A stretch of 47,828 bases of DNA from Oscillospiraceae bacterium (GCA_015066395.1 SVOL01000014.1:1-47828), one strand, 5' to 3'; positions 1 to 9,462 are shown, counted from the first letter of the stretch. The notes: generated by a model from the letters alone, not told the origin. Made by a program: numbers and translations.

Positions 1-1212
1 TACCGCACCGGGAGTGGCAAGCTTAGTAAAGTTTGCGCCGTGAACAGCAGCGACCTTCTGGCCGGGGAATACAGCAAGTGAGGTAGCGGGATCAATGTAG
101 CCGACTGCACCGTCGGGAATGGTAACCTTACCGTCAACGATATCAACGACCTCACCGGTAGCGAAGGTTGCCTGAGCGATCTCTTCGCCATTGTGGAACT
201 TGTCACCGTCGTTGAAATCGTTGGAATCAGCAGGAGCGATAACCTCGATAGTCATATCGGTAACAACGATCTGAGAGAAGTAAGGATTGGAGTAGGTACC
301 AACAGAAGCACCCTGAGAACCAACAAGGATACCGAACTGTGCACCGAGGTCACCGGTAACGGTTTCACCGCCGATAAGGTCGGTTTCGCCATACTTGTAG
401 GTGCAGGTCAAGGTCTGAACCTTGTTGTTGAAGTCCTTCATAACGAATTCGGGCTCAGTCTGGAGACTCAAACCGTTTTCGTATACAGGCCACTGCTTGG
501 TGATGTTCTGGTTTGCAAGGTTTTCAGGAGTAACATCGCCAACCTTGTTGCCGATAAGAGACTCATCATAACGATATACGTTGTTAGCTACATCCATTTC
601 CCACTCGGCATAGCCACGGAGAGACTGGTGAGCATAGTAAACACCAACGTTAGGATAGTTGGTACCGATAGCTCTGGACATAGAAGCCTCGGAGTCCTGA
701 ACAAGACCAATAGCAACCTTGATTGCTTTGTTCATATCAGTAAGGTTCAGCGGAACGAACTTGATAGTTACGTTGTAGGTGTAACCTTCCTTAACAGTGA
801 TAGCCTTAGCGTTCTTCTTGGGATTGTAATAAGCGACGTCGTCACCATAAGTACCACGAACAACCATCTTACCGTTAACGTGGTTGTAGCTGGTATCAGC
901 AAAGAAGTCACCGGTACCGCCAACAATCATACCATAAGGGGTAGGACCACTGGAGTTGTTCCAGAAATCTTTGGTCTTTCCGGTAGTATCAGAGTCCTTG
1001 CTGCCGCCGTAGCTAAGTACACGATGACCGTTGGCAGTACCCAACTGATAATCATAGGCGTCGTAGTTTCTGAAGTTATAGGTGTATGTAGCAGTTTTTG
1101 TTTCAGCGGCACTTGCAGTGGAACCAAAGGAAATTGCGCAAAGAGATGCCAGCATAACAACTGCAAGAACAACACTTACAACTCGTCTTAAGGGTTTTGC
1201 TGTGAATTTCAT
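1..1212 (-). CDS. Secreted surface protein, C-terminus outside the window
   Basis: An open frame of 404 codons runs from ATG 1212 off the left edge. AAAGGAG lies just upstream of the start. Residues 1-36 form a signal peptide: a basic n-region (KPLRR), a hydrophobic core and an AxA-type cleavage near STASAAE. The mature part is rich in Tyr, Asn, Gly and Val, with no transmembrane segment, which suggests extracellular beta-sandwich domains, but I recognise no family. Codon use is strongly biased (GGT, GTT, AAC, TAC, AAG), as in highly expressed genes. Anchor or dockerin motifs, if any, would lie beyond the window. Function unknown; an extracellular or cell-wall role is inferred. Confidence 0.85.
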   Translation of the reverse strand, partial: MKFTAKPLRRVVSVVLAVVMLASLCAISFGSTASAAETKTATYTYNFRNYDAYDYQLGTANGHRVLSYGGSKDSDTTGKTKDFWNNSSGPTPYGMIVGGTGDFFADTSYNHVNGKMVVRGTYGDDVAYYNPKKNAKAITVKEGYTYNVTIKFVPLNLTDMNKAIKVAIGLVQDSEASMSRAIGTNYPNVGVYYAHQSLRGYAEWEMDVANNVYRYDESLIGNKVGDVTPENLANQNITKQWPVYENGLSLQTEPEFVMKDFNNKVQTLTCTYKYGETDLIGGETVTGDLGAQFGILVGSQGASVGTYSNPYFSQIVVTDMTIEVIAPADSNDFNDGDKFHNGEEIAQATFATGEVVDIVDGKVTIPDGAVGYIDPATSLAVFPGQKVAAVHGANFTKLATPGAV

Positions 1213-1259
1213 ATCTTTTCTCCTTTATAATTTAGTAAAGCACCCGCTTAACTAAAATG

Positions 1260-1287
1260 ATTATATCACAAAAAAATGTAATTTCAA
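1260..1287 (-). promoter_or_regulatory. Sigma-A-type promoter of the surface protein
   Basis: On the minus strand TTGAAA (1287-1282) and TATAAT (1265-1260) are 16 bases apart. The leader to ATG 1212 is about 40 bases and contains the AAAGGAG ribosome site. Confidence 0.6.
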
Positions 1288-1385
1288 TACTTTTTTGCTA
1301 AACATTGTTAGTTATTTTTCGACATTTTGCTGTACGAAGCGCCATTCTGATACTTTACGCGACTAAACTCGTACCGGGCAAAAAA

Positions 1386-1439
1386 TATGTATAAAAAGAG
1401 AACAGGGCATTGTAAAACAGCAAAGCCCTGTTCTCTTTT
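1386..1439 (-). terminator. Terminator of the mgl operon
   Basis: A 15-bp perfect stem (1394-1408 with 1425-1439, core AGAACAGGGC) is followed on the minus strand by a T-rich tract. It lies seven bases after the stop of the small ORF at 1446-1562, so that ORF belongs to the mgl transcript. Confidence 0.8.
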
Positions 1440-1445
1440 GAAAAC

Positions 1446-1562
1446 TCAAGCAATATATACCGAAAAAGCCAGCACCGCAACAGTTATCGCAATAAGAGTC
1501 CATACAAAAATATCAGCCGACCTCTGCGACATTTTAAGATTATTATAAAAGACTTTAAACAT
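1446..1562 (-). CDS. 38-aa membrane peptide coupled to mglC
   Basis: A 38-codon ORF starts one base after the mglC stop (TAAGATG) and uses a GGAG ribosome site inside the mglC end. It has a short polar N-terminus (MFKVFYNNLKMSQRS) and then one hydrophobic helix of about 20 residues ending in VYIA. The operon terminator follows directly. The coupled start and the position before the terminator argue for real translation. Function is unknown; a small accessory subunit of the sugar importer is an inference. It could also be a chance ORF. Confidence 0.55.
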   Translation of the reverse strand: MFKVFYNNLKMSQRSADIFVWTLIAITVAVLAFSVYIA

Positions 1563-1563
1563 C

Positions 1564-2628
1564 TTATCTCCTTGCCAAATACTTTCTCATATCGATAGCA
1601 CAAGCCGTAAGAATGATAAGACCTTTAATAATATACAGCATATTGGCCGATACGGAAAGGAAATTAAGTCCGACAAAAATGATCTGTAAAAGGAATACAC
1701 CCGTCACAATGCCGCTTATCTTACCGGTACCGCCAACGAATGAAACGCCGCCGATGACACACGCAGCAATGGCATCACTTTCATAGTTCACACCGGTATT
1801 AGCCGAGCAGGAAGCAATACGTCCGCCCTCAATAAAACCGGTAATTCCATACATTATGCCTGCCAGCATAAATACAAGAATAATAGTTCTGAAAACATTA
1901 ACGCCCGAAACGTTGGCGGCTTCCTCGTTGGAGCCTACCGCAAACATATTTTTGCCGAAAGTGGTCTTATTCCAGATCACCCACATAAGCACGGTTATAA
2001 TAAGTGAATACAAAACATACTTCGGCACGGCCACACCGCCGACGGTAAAGAGCGTTCCCCGCACAAACTCGGTGTAAACGGGATCAAGTCCCGACAATGT
2101 CTGACCGTTGTTGTTGCCGATCATCAGATACATCAGCACGGCTCCGAAGAGTATCAGCTGGGTAGACAGAGTTACTATAAACGGATGCAACTTGAACTTA
2201 GCCACGAAAAAACCGTTGACAAGACCGATAACGGCACCGACTGCAATAACAGCCAGAATAACAAACGGTAACGGCACAACTCCCAGATTCGGAAACAACT
2301 TGTTGGCATAGCCTGTCGACTGCAGAAGTGACGCCGCAATGCAGGCGGTAAGACCCACTGCACGTCCTGCCGAGATATCGGTACCGCTCAACACGATAGC
2401 ACCGCCTATTCCTAACGCTATGGGCAGCCTTGCGGCGGTAAGGCTTATAATGTTTATTATCGACGACAGCGACAAAAATGCGGGCACGCGTATAGCTATA
2501 AAAATAATGGCCGCAACGATGATTATATACATCGCGTTGTTTATCAGCAGGTCATAAACAGCTCTCAGCCTGTCTTTGCCCGAAAGACCTTTAAACCTTC
2601 GGTTGTTTGGTTTGATTGTTTCTCCCAT
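1564..2628 (-). CDS. mglC: Galactose/methylgalactoside ABC transporter permease
   Basis: The 354-aa BPD_transp_2-type permease has many hydrophobic helices and conserved segments such as ALGIGGAIVLSGTDIS and FVGGTGKISG. Together with MglA it would form the membrane channel of a CUT2-class sugar importer. I chose ATG 2628 (MGETIKPNN) because GGTGAG sits just upstream. An in-frame ATG at 2646 would overlap the mglA end and lacks a clear ribosome site. It is third in the order mglB-mglA-mglC and is followed immediately by the 38-aa ORF. Confidence 0.88.
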   Translation of the reverse strand: MGETIKPNNRRFKGLSGKDRLRAVYDLLINNAMYIIIVAAIIFIAIRVPAFLSLSSIINIISLTAARLPIALGIGGAIVLSGTDISAGRAVGLTACIAASLLQSTGYANKLFPNLGVVPLPFVILAVIAVGAVIGLVNGFFVAKFKLHPFIVTLSTQLILFGAVLMYLMIGNNNGQTLSGLDPVYTEFVRGTLFTVGGVAVPKYVLYSLIITVLMWVIWNKTTFGKNMFAVGSNEEAANVSGVNVFRTIILVFMLAGIMYGITGFIEGGRIASCSANTGVNYESDAIAACVIGGVSFVGGTGKISGIVTGVFLLQIIFVGLNFLSVSANMLYIIKGLIILTACAIDMRKYLARR

Positions 2629-2638
2629 TGTCTCACCT

Positions 2639-4141
2639 TTAAACATATTTTGTGGCCAGCGTCATAATTTCTTCCTGCGTGGTATCCTCAGATACTACCT
2701 CACCTGCCAGCCTGCCGCCCGACATAACCAAGATCCTGTCGCAAACACCTAACAGTTCAGGCATTTCGGACGATACCATAATAACACTTCTACCCTGCTC
2801 GGCTATGCTTTGTATCAACTGATATATCTCATACTTCGCTCCGACATCTATACCTCTTGTCGGCTCATCAAGGAGCAACACCGTCGGGTGCATAATAAGC
2901 CAACGGCCCAATATTACCTTCTGCTGATTTCCGCCCGAAAGTGACCTTATCTTGGTGTGCTGTCCGGGTGTTTTTATCTTCATGGCATTGATCGCCCAGT
3001 CCGTACTCTTTTTGCATTTTTTGTCACTCACAAACGGTCCTATGAGATGCTTTTTTATCCCTGTGATGACCGTGTTTTCGCGAATATCCAATATTCCGAA
3101 AATACCGGTCGCACGGCGTTCCTCGGTTACAAATGCAAAACCGTTTTTTATCGCTTCTCTGGGATTGCGGTTTTTGATCGTCTTGCCGTCAAGCACTATC
3201 CTGCCATCGCGTTTTTGTGCCACTCCGAACAGTGTTTCCAACAGCTCGGTCCTTCCCGAACCGTCGAGCCCCGCAACACCTACTATCTCACCTCGGCACA
3301 CGTTAAAGGTCGCTTCTTCCAGTCGGTTATACTGCCCCGAAAGTCCCTCTACCTCTAACAGGACCTCACCCTTTTTATGGTTTTTTGGCGGATATCGGTT
3401 GCTGAGTTCACGCCCGACCATAAGCTTTATTATCTCGTTCATTGTGAGATCTTTTGCAGGCTTGGTCGCAATATGCTTACCGTCTCGCATAACGGTAATG
3501 TCATCGGATATTCGCAATATCTCTTCCATCTTGTGAGAGATGTAAATGATCCCGCAGCCTGCGGCTTTAAGCATTTCAATAATTTTAAAAAGATGTTCGA
3601 CCTCACGGTCGTTAAGCGATGAGGTCGGCTCATCAAAAACAATGACCTTGGCGTCATACGATACCGCCTTGGCTATCTCTACCATCTGTCGCTGGGATAC
3701 AGGCAACTTGCTCATAACGGTCTTTGGGTCTATATTAAGACCTATCTGATCGAATATCTCCTTTGTGGCTTTATACATTTTTCGCTCACTTGTAAACGGC
3801 AAAAACCTCGCAACCTTTGGAAAACGTCCCAGCCACATATTGTCCATAACACTGCGTTTTAACGCCTGGTTAAGCTCCTGATGTACCATCGCTACGCCAT
3901 GAAGCAGAGCCTCTTTAGAGTTTTTAAAATTGACCTCTTTCCCTTTTAAAAACACCTTTCCGCCGTCCTTTTTATAAACACCGAAAAGGCATTTCATCAA
4001 GGTGGATTTTCCTGCTCCGTTTTCACCCATAAGAGCGTGGACCGTGCCGCTTTTGACCTCTAAGGACACAGAGTCGAGTGCCCTGACTCCCGGAAAAACC
4101 TTATCAATATCCTGCATCCTTAAAAGAATTTCGTCTTCCAT
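2639..4141 (-). CDS. mglA: Galactose/methylgalactoside ABC transporter ATPase
   Basis: A 500-aa protein with two tandem ABC domains, as in MglA/RbsA. The N-terminal domain has Walker A GENGAGKS near residue 38, a Q-loop and Walker B VIVFDEPTSS. The C-terminal domain has the degenerate Walker A GLDGSGRTE, a signature LSGGNQQKV and Walker B LLLDEPTRGID. It powers sugar import on the cytoplasmic face. The start at 4141 has AAGGAGG upstream. The gene lies 24 bases after mglB and ends just before mglC. Confidence 0.92.
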   Translation of the reverse strand: MEDEILLRMQDIDKVFPGVRALDSVSLEVKSGTVHALMGENGAGKSTLMKCLFGVYKKDGGKVFLKGKEVNFKNSKEALLHGVAMVHQELNQALKRSVMDNMWLGRFPKVARFLPFTSERKMYKATKEIFDQIGLNIDPKTVMSKLPVSQRQMVEIAKAVSYDAKVIVFDEPTSSLNDREVEHLFKIIEMLKAAGCGIIYISHKMEEILRISDDITVMRDGKHIATKPAKDLTMNEIIKLMVGRELSNRYPPKNHKKGEVLLEVEGLSGQYNRLEEATFNVCRGEIVGVAGLDGSGRTELLETLFGVAQKRDGRIVLDGKTIKNRNPREAIKNGFAFVTEERRATGIFGILDIRENTVITGIKKHLIGPFVSDKKCKKSTDWAINAMKIKTPGQHTKIRSLSGGNQQKVILGRWLIMHPTVLLLDEPTRGIDVGAKYEIYQLIQSIAEQGRSVIMVSSEMPELLGVCDRILVMSGGRLAGEVVSEDTTQEEIMTLATKYV

Positions 4142-4165
4142 TAAGGTCGCCTCCTTAAGTTAAAG

Positions 4166-5242
4166 TCACTCTTGACCGGTGTATGCCGAATACGGAATGT
4201 TGACTCTCCAGTTACCAACGACGGTTTCTTCATCAACGCCCTCCATGGTCGGCTTGCCCTCTTTGAAATTAGAGGTAAGAGTATAAATAACCTTGGCCAT
4301 ACCCTCGCCGTCCTGCTTGATGGTTCCCGTCATTCGTCCGTCCTTAATAGCGGTCCTTGCGGCATCGGTGGCGTCTACACCGAAGACGGGAATGGTCTTT
4401 CCACCCTGCTTGTTATAACCTGCCGCCTGCAAGGCCGACACAGCACCCAAAGCCATTTCGTCATTGTTGGCCATTACCAGCTCGACCATATTGTTGTTGC
4501 TTTCGCTGTACTGAGCTAAGATGGTACTCATATAGTTAGTGGCCGATGCAGATGACCAGTTTCCATCCTGATCGACCAGATAACCGTTTCTGTTCTGGGG
4601 ATCATAAAACTGCATTTTAGGCTTTCCGTTCGCGGTCAGTACCTTGTTGGCATCTTCAACACCGTACTGAGTACGGGCAATGGCTTCCATATTGCCCTCC
4701 TGACCCTTGAATATCACGTAACTGATCTTTCCGTCCTTATTAAGATCCACGGCATCGTAGTTTGCCAAAAGATAGTTACCAACCATCTCACCCTGCATGT
4801 GACCTGCCATCTCGTAGTCGGTACCGACAAAAACACATTTTTCATAACTCGAAATGACCGATTCATCAACCGAGCGGTTAAAGAAAATAACGGGAACATT
4901 TCGTTCTCGCGCCTTATTGACGATATTCTGTGCGGCGTCATTTGAACCGGTATCAACAATGTTCACGACCAACATCGAGGCACCTTTAGACAGTGCAATG
5001 TCGATCTGTTCTGTCTGGGTTGACTGGTTGCTGTTAGCGTCATAAGAGTTGTGCTTTACTCCGTTTTCCTTAAAGATCTTGTCCATCGCACTGCGAACAC
5101 CTGAAATATAGGTGTCGCTGTAGGTATAGTAAAAGACCGAGATCTCATCAGATGCCGAACCGCCTGCACAGCCCGACATACAGCCGCTTAAAGTGACTGC
5201 CATCAAAATTACGGAAACTACAGTAACTATTATCCTTTTCAT
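4166..5242 (-). CDS. mglB: Galactose-binding lipoprotein of the Mgl importer
   Basis: A 358-aa substrate-binding lipoprotein with a signal peptide ending in the lipobox LSGC (Cys21). Features point to the MglB glucose/galactose-binding type rather than ribose. They include the EF-hand-like calcium loop DLNKDGKI near residues 166-173, the strand motif VIFFNR, ANNDEMALGA and FGVDATDAA. It captures sugar outside the membrane and hands it to MglC/MglA. The ribosome site TAAGGAG lies close to ATG 5242. A terminator hairpin sits about 20 bases upstream. Confidence 0.88.
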   Translation of the reverse strand: MKRIIVTVVSVILMAVTLSGCMSGCAGGSASDEISVFYYTYSDTYISGVRSAMDKIFKENGVKHNSYDANSNQSTQTEQIDIALSKGASMLVVNIVDTGSNDAAQNIVNKARERNVPVIFFNRSVDESVISSYEKCVFVGTDYEMAGHMQGEMVGNYLLANYDAVDLNKDGKISYVIFKGQEGNMEAIARTQYGVEDANKVLTANGKPKMQFYDPQNRNGYLVDQDGNWSSASATNYMSTILAQYSESNNNMVELVMANNDEMALGAVSALQAAGYNKQGGKTIPVFGVDATDAARTAIKDGRMTGTIKQDGEGMAKVIYTLTSNFKEGKPTMEGVDEETVVGNWRVNIPYSAYTGQE

Positions 5243-5263
5243 AAATTTCTCCTTAAAATAAAA

Positions 5264-5294
5264 AACATAGACAGACTTTTCGTCTATCTATGTT
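5264..5294 (-). terminator. Terminator between the PLP-enzyme gene and mglB
   Basis: A 13-bp stem with one mismatch (ACATAGACAGAC with GTCTATCTATGT) is followed on the minus strand by TTTTTTATTTT. It ends the murD-to-PLP-enzyme transcript and lies only 21 bases before the mglB start, so it could also attenuate mgl expression. Confidence 0.7.
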
Positions 5295-5347
5295 CTTTAC
5301 ATCAATTTAAAATTTATTCAGTTTAATTTGAAACGAAACGACTTATC

Positions 5348-6613
5348 TCACAGTTTTAATACGCCTTCATCCAGCATTTTTTGAGCGGCAAGCATAATAC
5401 CCACCTTGGCACTGTGAAAATTGATGCCGCCCTGCATCCATACGGCATACGGGTCACGCAACGGAGCGTCGGCCGATAACTCGATAGAAGCACCTAAGGT
5501 GAACGCACCGGCCGCCATAATGACCTGGCTTGTATATCCCGGCATATCACCCGGTTCGGGTGCCGCAAAGGAATCGACCGGCGAACCGCTTTGCAATCCG
5601 CGGCAAAAAGCGATCAGCCCCTCGGGACTACCTATCTTTACAGTCTGGATAATATCGGCTCTTTTTTCATAAACCTCGGGTGAAACGCCGTAGCCCAAAT
5701 TCTTAAAGAGCGCCGCTGTAAATACAGCGGTCTTTAAGGCTTCACCGACAACGTGAGGTGCCGAGAAAAGACCCATATAGAGTTCTCTTGTCATTCCCAA
5801 TGTCGCACCGACCTCAAGACCCACGCCCGGTGCGGTCAGCCTGTAACCGCACTTATCGACAAGATCTTTTTTACCCGCAATGTAACCGCCGGTTCTGGCA
5901 ATTCCGCCGCCGGGATTTTTAATAAGCGAGCCTGCCATAATATCTGCACCGACCTCTAACGGCTCTTCCCGCTCCACAAACTCACCGTAGCAGTTATCGA
6001 CCATAACTATAGTATCCGGAGAAGTTGATTTTACAAGCTTCGCCATTTTACCGATCTCCGCGACGGTAAGACTCGGTCTTAAACTGTAACCGCGGGACCT
6101 CTGTATGTATGCTACCGCGTAGTGCTTGGATCTCAGCTTTTTCTCTATCGCATCGTAATCAACGGTGCCGTCAAAGCACAGATCGGCCTGCTCATAATTT
6201 ACACCGAAATCCTTTAAAGAGCCGTCAACGTGCCCGTCGATCCCAAGCACTCCTATAAGCGTATCATACGGTCTGCCGGTAAGGCAAAGCATCGTGTCTC
6301 CCGGACGTAGAATACCGAAAAGCGCGACCGTCAAAGTATGCGTTCCCGACACGAAATTGTGACGGAAAATAGAAGCCTCTGCTCCCACACAGTCGGCAAA
6401 GACCTGCTCCAAAGTATCTCGTCCTCGGTCGTCGTAGCCGTAACCCGTCGAGCCTGCAAAATGCGACTCGCTGACACCGTTCTTAATGAATGCCGCCAAC
6501 ACCTTTTGCTGATTAAACTCGGTGATCGAGTCGATCGTTGCAAACCGATGGGCACAGTCTAACATCGCCTCGTCTGCCTTTATTTTTAATTTTCCGTCGA
6601 ACTCAAAAAACAT
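5348..6613 (-). CDS. PLP-dependent methionine gamma-lyase-like protein
   Basis: The 421-aa protein matches the Met_gamma_lyase family (PF06838, older name aluminium resistance protein, e.g. B. subtilis YnbB). Visible motifs are FAGSTGYGYDDRGRDTLE near residue 55, the glycine-rich phosphate region FVSGTHTL, VMVDNCYGEF before the PLP-binding region, and SLIKNPGGG carrying the likely Schiff-base lysine. Family members are Cys/Met-metabolism-type PLP enzymes whose substrate is poorly defined. ATG 6613 has GAGGTG upstream. It is the last gene of the likely murD operon, nine bases after the GNAT gene. Confidence 0.85.
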   Translation of the reverse strand: MFFEFDGKLKIKADEAMLDCAHRFATIDSITEFNQQKVLAAFIKNGVSESHFAGSTGYGYDDRGRDTLEQVFADCVGAEASIFRHNFVSGTHTLTVALFGILRPGDTMLCLTGRPYDTLIGVLGIDGHVDGSLKDFGVNYEQADLCFDGTVDYDAIEKKLRSKHYAVAYIQRSRGYSLRPSLTVAEIGKMAKLVKSTSPDTIVMVDNCYGEFVEREEPLEVGADIMAGSLIKNPGGGIARTGGYIAGKKDLVDKCGYRLTAPGVGLEVGATLGMTRELYMGLFSAPHVVGEALKTAVFTAALFKNLGYGVSPEVYEKRADIIQTVKIGSPEGLIAFCRGLQSGSPVDSFAAPEPGDMPGYTSQVIMAAGAFTLGASIELSADAPLRDPYAVWMQGGINFHSAKVGIMLAAQKMLDEGVLKL

Positions 6614-6622
6614 CTCTGCACC

Positions 6623-7339
6623 TCAAAATTCGAGAACAGCAACCTGTCCCAAAACTTCAAATCCTATCTTTTCATAAAATTTTACTCTGTCTTCTACAGC
6701 ACAAACAAAGACCTTAATATCAGGGTTCTTAACCTTCAATTTGCCTATAAGACCTTTGACTGCCGTCGCGCCCAAACCCTTTTTGCGTTGCGACTTTTCG
6801 ACCGCGACACCCGTGATAAGTGCCTCTCGGTCGGTAGTAAAGCCGGCGACTGCCACAGCGTTGTCCAACGCAAAGTATTCGGCACCCTTGTGATTTACTC
6901 GCACACAAAAATCAGCATACCACTCATCAAAGCACGGCAGCACGATATCGCCATCCTCACCGTTTTTTAGAAGATCATAAACTTTGGCAATCTTCACCGA
7001 TCGCTCATCTGCCGACTGCGGCATATCACCCTGCCACAATAAAAGTTCGGCCGTCTGCCGCGAGTAATGGCCCAACCTCTCGGCTGTATCAAAGTCGCAA
7101 AAAGCCTCGACACCCAAACACCGCAAAAATGACCTTAATTCGTCAAAATCCGCATCATCGTGCGCCACAAGCGTGCAACCCGACCCCAGAACCGCCATTA
7201 AAGCGGTAACAACGCCGTCCTTTTTCTGAACGTAGAGATCCAGTATGGTCTGCCCATAGGTATTAAACAGCGATTCGATTCTGACACTAACACCCGAAAC
7301 ATCAAGAAACTCGGGCAAAGTCTTTATCTTTTCTATCAT
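6623..7339 (-). CDS. GNAT-family N-acetyltransferase, substrate unknown
   Basis: A 238-aa protein. The C-terminal half (about 155-238) is a GNAT fold with the acetyl-CoA loop QRKKGLGATA followed by an alpha helix and FYEKIGFEVLG. The N-terminal half is less conserved and may be a second degenerate GNAT-like domain. The start overlaps the M42 peptidase stop by four bases (ATGA), which implies translational coupling. The context suggests amino-acid or peptide metabolism, but the acceptor cannot be told. Confidence 0.75.
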   Translation of the reverse strand: MIEKIKTLPEFLDVSGVSVRIESLFNTYGQTILDLYVQKKDGVVTALMAVLGSGCTLVAHDDADFDELRSFLRCLGVEAFCDFDTAERLGHYSRQTAELLLWQGDMPQSADERSVKIAKVYDLLKNGEDGDIVLPCFDEWYADFCVRVNHKGAEYFALDNAVAVAGFTTDREALITGVAVEKSQRKKGLGATAVKGLIGKLKVKNPDIKVFVCAVEDRVKFYEKIGFEVLGQVAVLEF

Positions 7340-8346
7340 TCTATCTCGCCCGAAGCCATTTTATTGATCGTAGCCTCTGCCAAGTTTCGCACCGCTCTTA
7401 CATCATCAAGAGAGGCAACCGAAGCCGCCGAATGAATGTACCTGCACGGAACCGACATTGCAACGGTTCTTACACCGCAACGGGTTCTGTGAATACCTGC
7501 GGCATTGTTAGCTCCCGCTACAGCCGATTTCAACTGACATGGAATTCCCTTTTCCTTGGCCAGGGTCAACACCTGATCGAGCAATTTCTTCTCATAAAGC
7601 GTGCCGTTATCCATAAAAGATATTGCGGCACCGCCCGATACCTTACAAACTCGCTTCTCGCCCTCAACGCCTGCTATATCAGCCGCTGTCGTCGATTCCA
7701 AAACCACGGCAAACTCAGGATCCACCGCGTAAGCCGCGGTACGTGCGCCGAAGCCGACCTCTTCTTTTACGGAAAACGTGGCATAAAAGTCATATTCGGG
7801 TTCGGAACTGATAATATCGATCAAAGCCCAGCAACCGACACGGTCATCCAAAGCCTTGCTGACAACCAAATCGCCCAAAACCTCATAGCCTTCATCAAAA
7901 ACAGCACAGTCACCCTGCGAGACCAAAGTTTCCGCTTCCTCACGGCTCGAAACACCGATATCTATATAAAGCGAATCCGCCTCAGGCATTTTGTCCTTAG
8001 CGTCTTCCTTTAACATATGAACGGGTTTCATACCGATAACGCCCGCAACATTGCCGATTTTAACCCTTCTGCCAAGGATAACCGACACGTTCATTCCGAT
8101 AGCATTGAATTTCAGCAATCCGTCATTGGTTATATAGGTGATATAAAATCCGACCTCATCCATGTGAGCATCAGCCATAACCTTTTTAACGGCTCTTTTT
8201 CTTCCTTTAACAAAAGCGATAACGTTGCCCATACGGTCAACGGTAACCTCAGCCTTGTCCTCTATCTGTCCGATAATGTATTCCCTGACGGCGTCTTCTC
8301 TGCCCGAAACACCGGGCAGCTCACATAAAGTTTTAAGTCTCTCCAC
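7336..8346 (-). CDS. M42-family glutamyl aminopeptidase
   Basis: A 336-aa co-catalytic metallopeptidase of the M42 (TET/FrvX/YsdC) type. Metal and catalytic motifs are ADAHMDEVGF (His and Asp), KALDDRVGC, KEEVGFGAR (catalytic Glu pair) and a late PCRYIHS histidine. Family members cut N-terminal residues from short peptides in the cytoplasm, usually as dodecamers. The start is GTG 8346 with GAGGG upstream. It sits 10 bases after a paralogue and overlaps the GNAT gene, so it is part of one operon. Confidence 0.88.
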   Translation of the reverse strand: MERLKTLCELPGVSGREDAVREYIIGQIEDKAEVTVDRMGNVIAFVKGRKRAVKKVMADAHMDEVGFYITYITNDGLLKFNAIGMNVSVILGRRVKIGNVAGVIGMKPVHMLKEDAKDKMPEADSLYIDIGVSSREEAETLVSQGDCAVFDEGYEVLGDLVVSKALDDRVGCWALIDIISSEPEYDFYATFSVKEEVGFGARTAAYAVDPEFAVVLESTTAADIAGVEGEKRVCKVSGGAAISFMDNGTLYEKKLLDQVLTLAKEKGIPCQLKSAVAGANNAAGIHRTRCGVRTVAMSVPCRYIHSAASVASLDDVRAVRNLAEATINKMASGEIE

Positions 8347-8356
8347 AACCGTTCCC

Positions 8357-9355
8357 TCACATTTTTGACAAAATATATTCCGCGATAATATCGGCCGCCG
8401 ATTCTATATCATTAGTATTTACGACCTCTACGGGAGTGTGCATATTGCGGAGCGGAACCGATACCAGCGAGCATTTTACACCCGAACCGACCGACGCCAT
8501 AACGTCGGCATTAGTACCCGTTTTTCTACCCATTACCTCGATCTGATGCAGTATTCCTTTTTCCTTAGCCACCGCTTTCAACGAGTCACACATATTAACA
8601 TCCAGCGACGGCGAAACACCGATCATAGCACCCTTGCCCAAAACACCTGCTTTGTCACTTGCAATGTCAGGTGCGTTGCCAAAGGTAACATCGACAACAA
8701 TAGCTTCCTCAGGTCCCAACTCAAAGGTCTTAGTCATAGCACCTGCCTCGGTGGTCTCTTCCTGATCGCTGAAAAGAAAGTAAACATCACGGGGCAATTC
8801 TTTGCCATTTAAAATTTCGGCAACCCTCAACAAAACCGCCACACCTGCACGGTCGTCAAGTGCCTTCGCTGTCACAAAATCACCCTGCAACTCTTGGAAG
8901 GTCTGCTTGAACATAACGCGATCGCCAACCGAAACTACATCCTTGGCCTTTTCCGAAAGCCCTGTGTCGATGTAAAGTTCGTCAAGCTTCGGCACGCTCT
9001 TGTCACCGCCGCGAAGATGAGGCGGAACACTGCAGAACACACCGGTTACCGTCTCTTTACCGTAGATCTTGACCTTCATTCCGGCCAGCATTCGGTAATC
9101 AATACCGCCCGAAGCCGTGACTTTCACAAATCCGTCATCGGTGACGGCTACTACCATCATACCGATCTCATCAATATGAGCGTCGAGCAATATAGCCGAC
9201 TGCGACTTGCCTTCCATCTTGCCTATTACATTGTAAGCCGAACGGCGAACCGTAGCATACTGCGACAAGTACTTTTCAGCAACAGCTAAAGCATTACCTA
9301 CACCGCCCATATAATCGGCTTCGCATAAATTCTTCAAAACATTTTTGATATCCAT
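8357..9355 (-). CDS. M42-family aminopeptidase, second paralogue
   Basis: A 332-aa M42 metallopeptidase paralogous to its downstream neighbour. Motifs are LLDAHIDEIGM, ALDDRAGVAVLL, SDQEETTEAGA and VPLRNMHTPVE. I chose ATG 9355 (MDIKNVLKN) because GGAGGAATT lies directly upstream. The frame is open to GTG 9454 but that start has no ribosome site. Two M42 genes side by side may form mixed or differently specific complexes (inference). Confidence 0.87.
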   Translation of the reverse strand: MDIKNVLKNLCEADYMGGVGNALAVAEKYLSQYATVRRSAYNVIGKMEGKSQSAILLDAHIDEIGMMVVAVTDDGFVKVTASGGIDYRMLAGMKVKIYGKETVTGVFCSVPPHLRGGDKSVPKLDELYIDTGLSEKAKDVVSVGDRVMFKQTFQELQGDFVTAKALDDRAGVAVLLRVAEILNGKELPRDVYFLFSDQEETTEAGAMTKTFELGPEEAIVVDVTFGNAPDIASDKAGVLGKGAMIGVSPSLDVNMCDSLKAVAKEKGILHQIEVMGRKTGTNADVMASVGSGVKCSLVSVPLRNMHTPVEVVNTNDIESAADIIAEYILSKM

Positions 9356-9462
9356 AATTCCTCCGAAGAGGGTTGATCCCTCATGACCGTCGTTAAAATA
9401 AAGTCGTTTCGTCAAGCCGATTTCATCGGCTTTATGCAAAATAGGTTCCTGCACGACGATCG
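9356..9462 (-). promoter_or_regulatory. murD-M42 intergenic leader with two hairpins
   Basis: The 107-base gap contains an 8-bp stem (9414-9421 with 9425-9432, AAGCCGAT core) and a shorter AGGG/CCCT stem beside the ribosome site. The first stem is followed on the minus strand by a loosely T-rich stretch, not a classic U-tract. It may be a processing or partial termination site inside the operon. Confidence 0.35.

Noticed and set aside
193-1191. A 332-codon plus-strand ORF over the surface protein gene.
   Set aside because: The minus strand has a signal peptide, ribosome site and promoter. The plus ORF is a shadow produced by strong codon bias.
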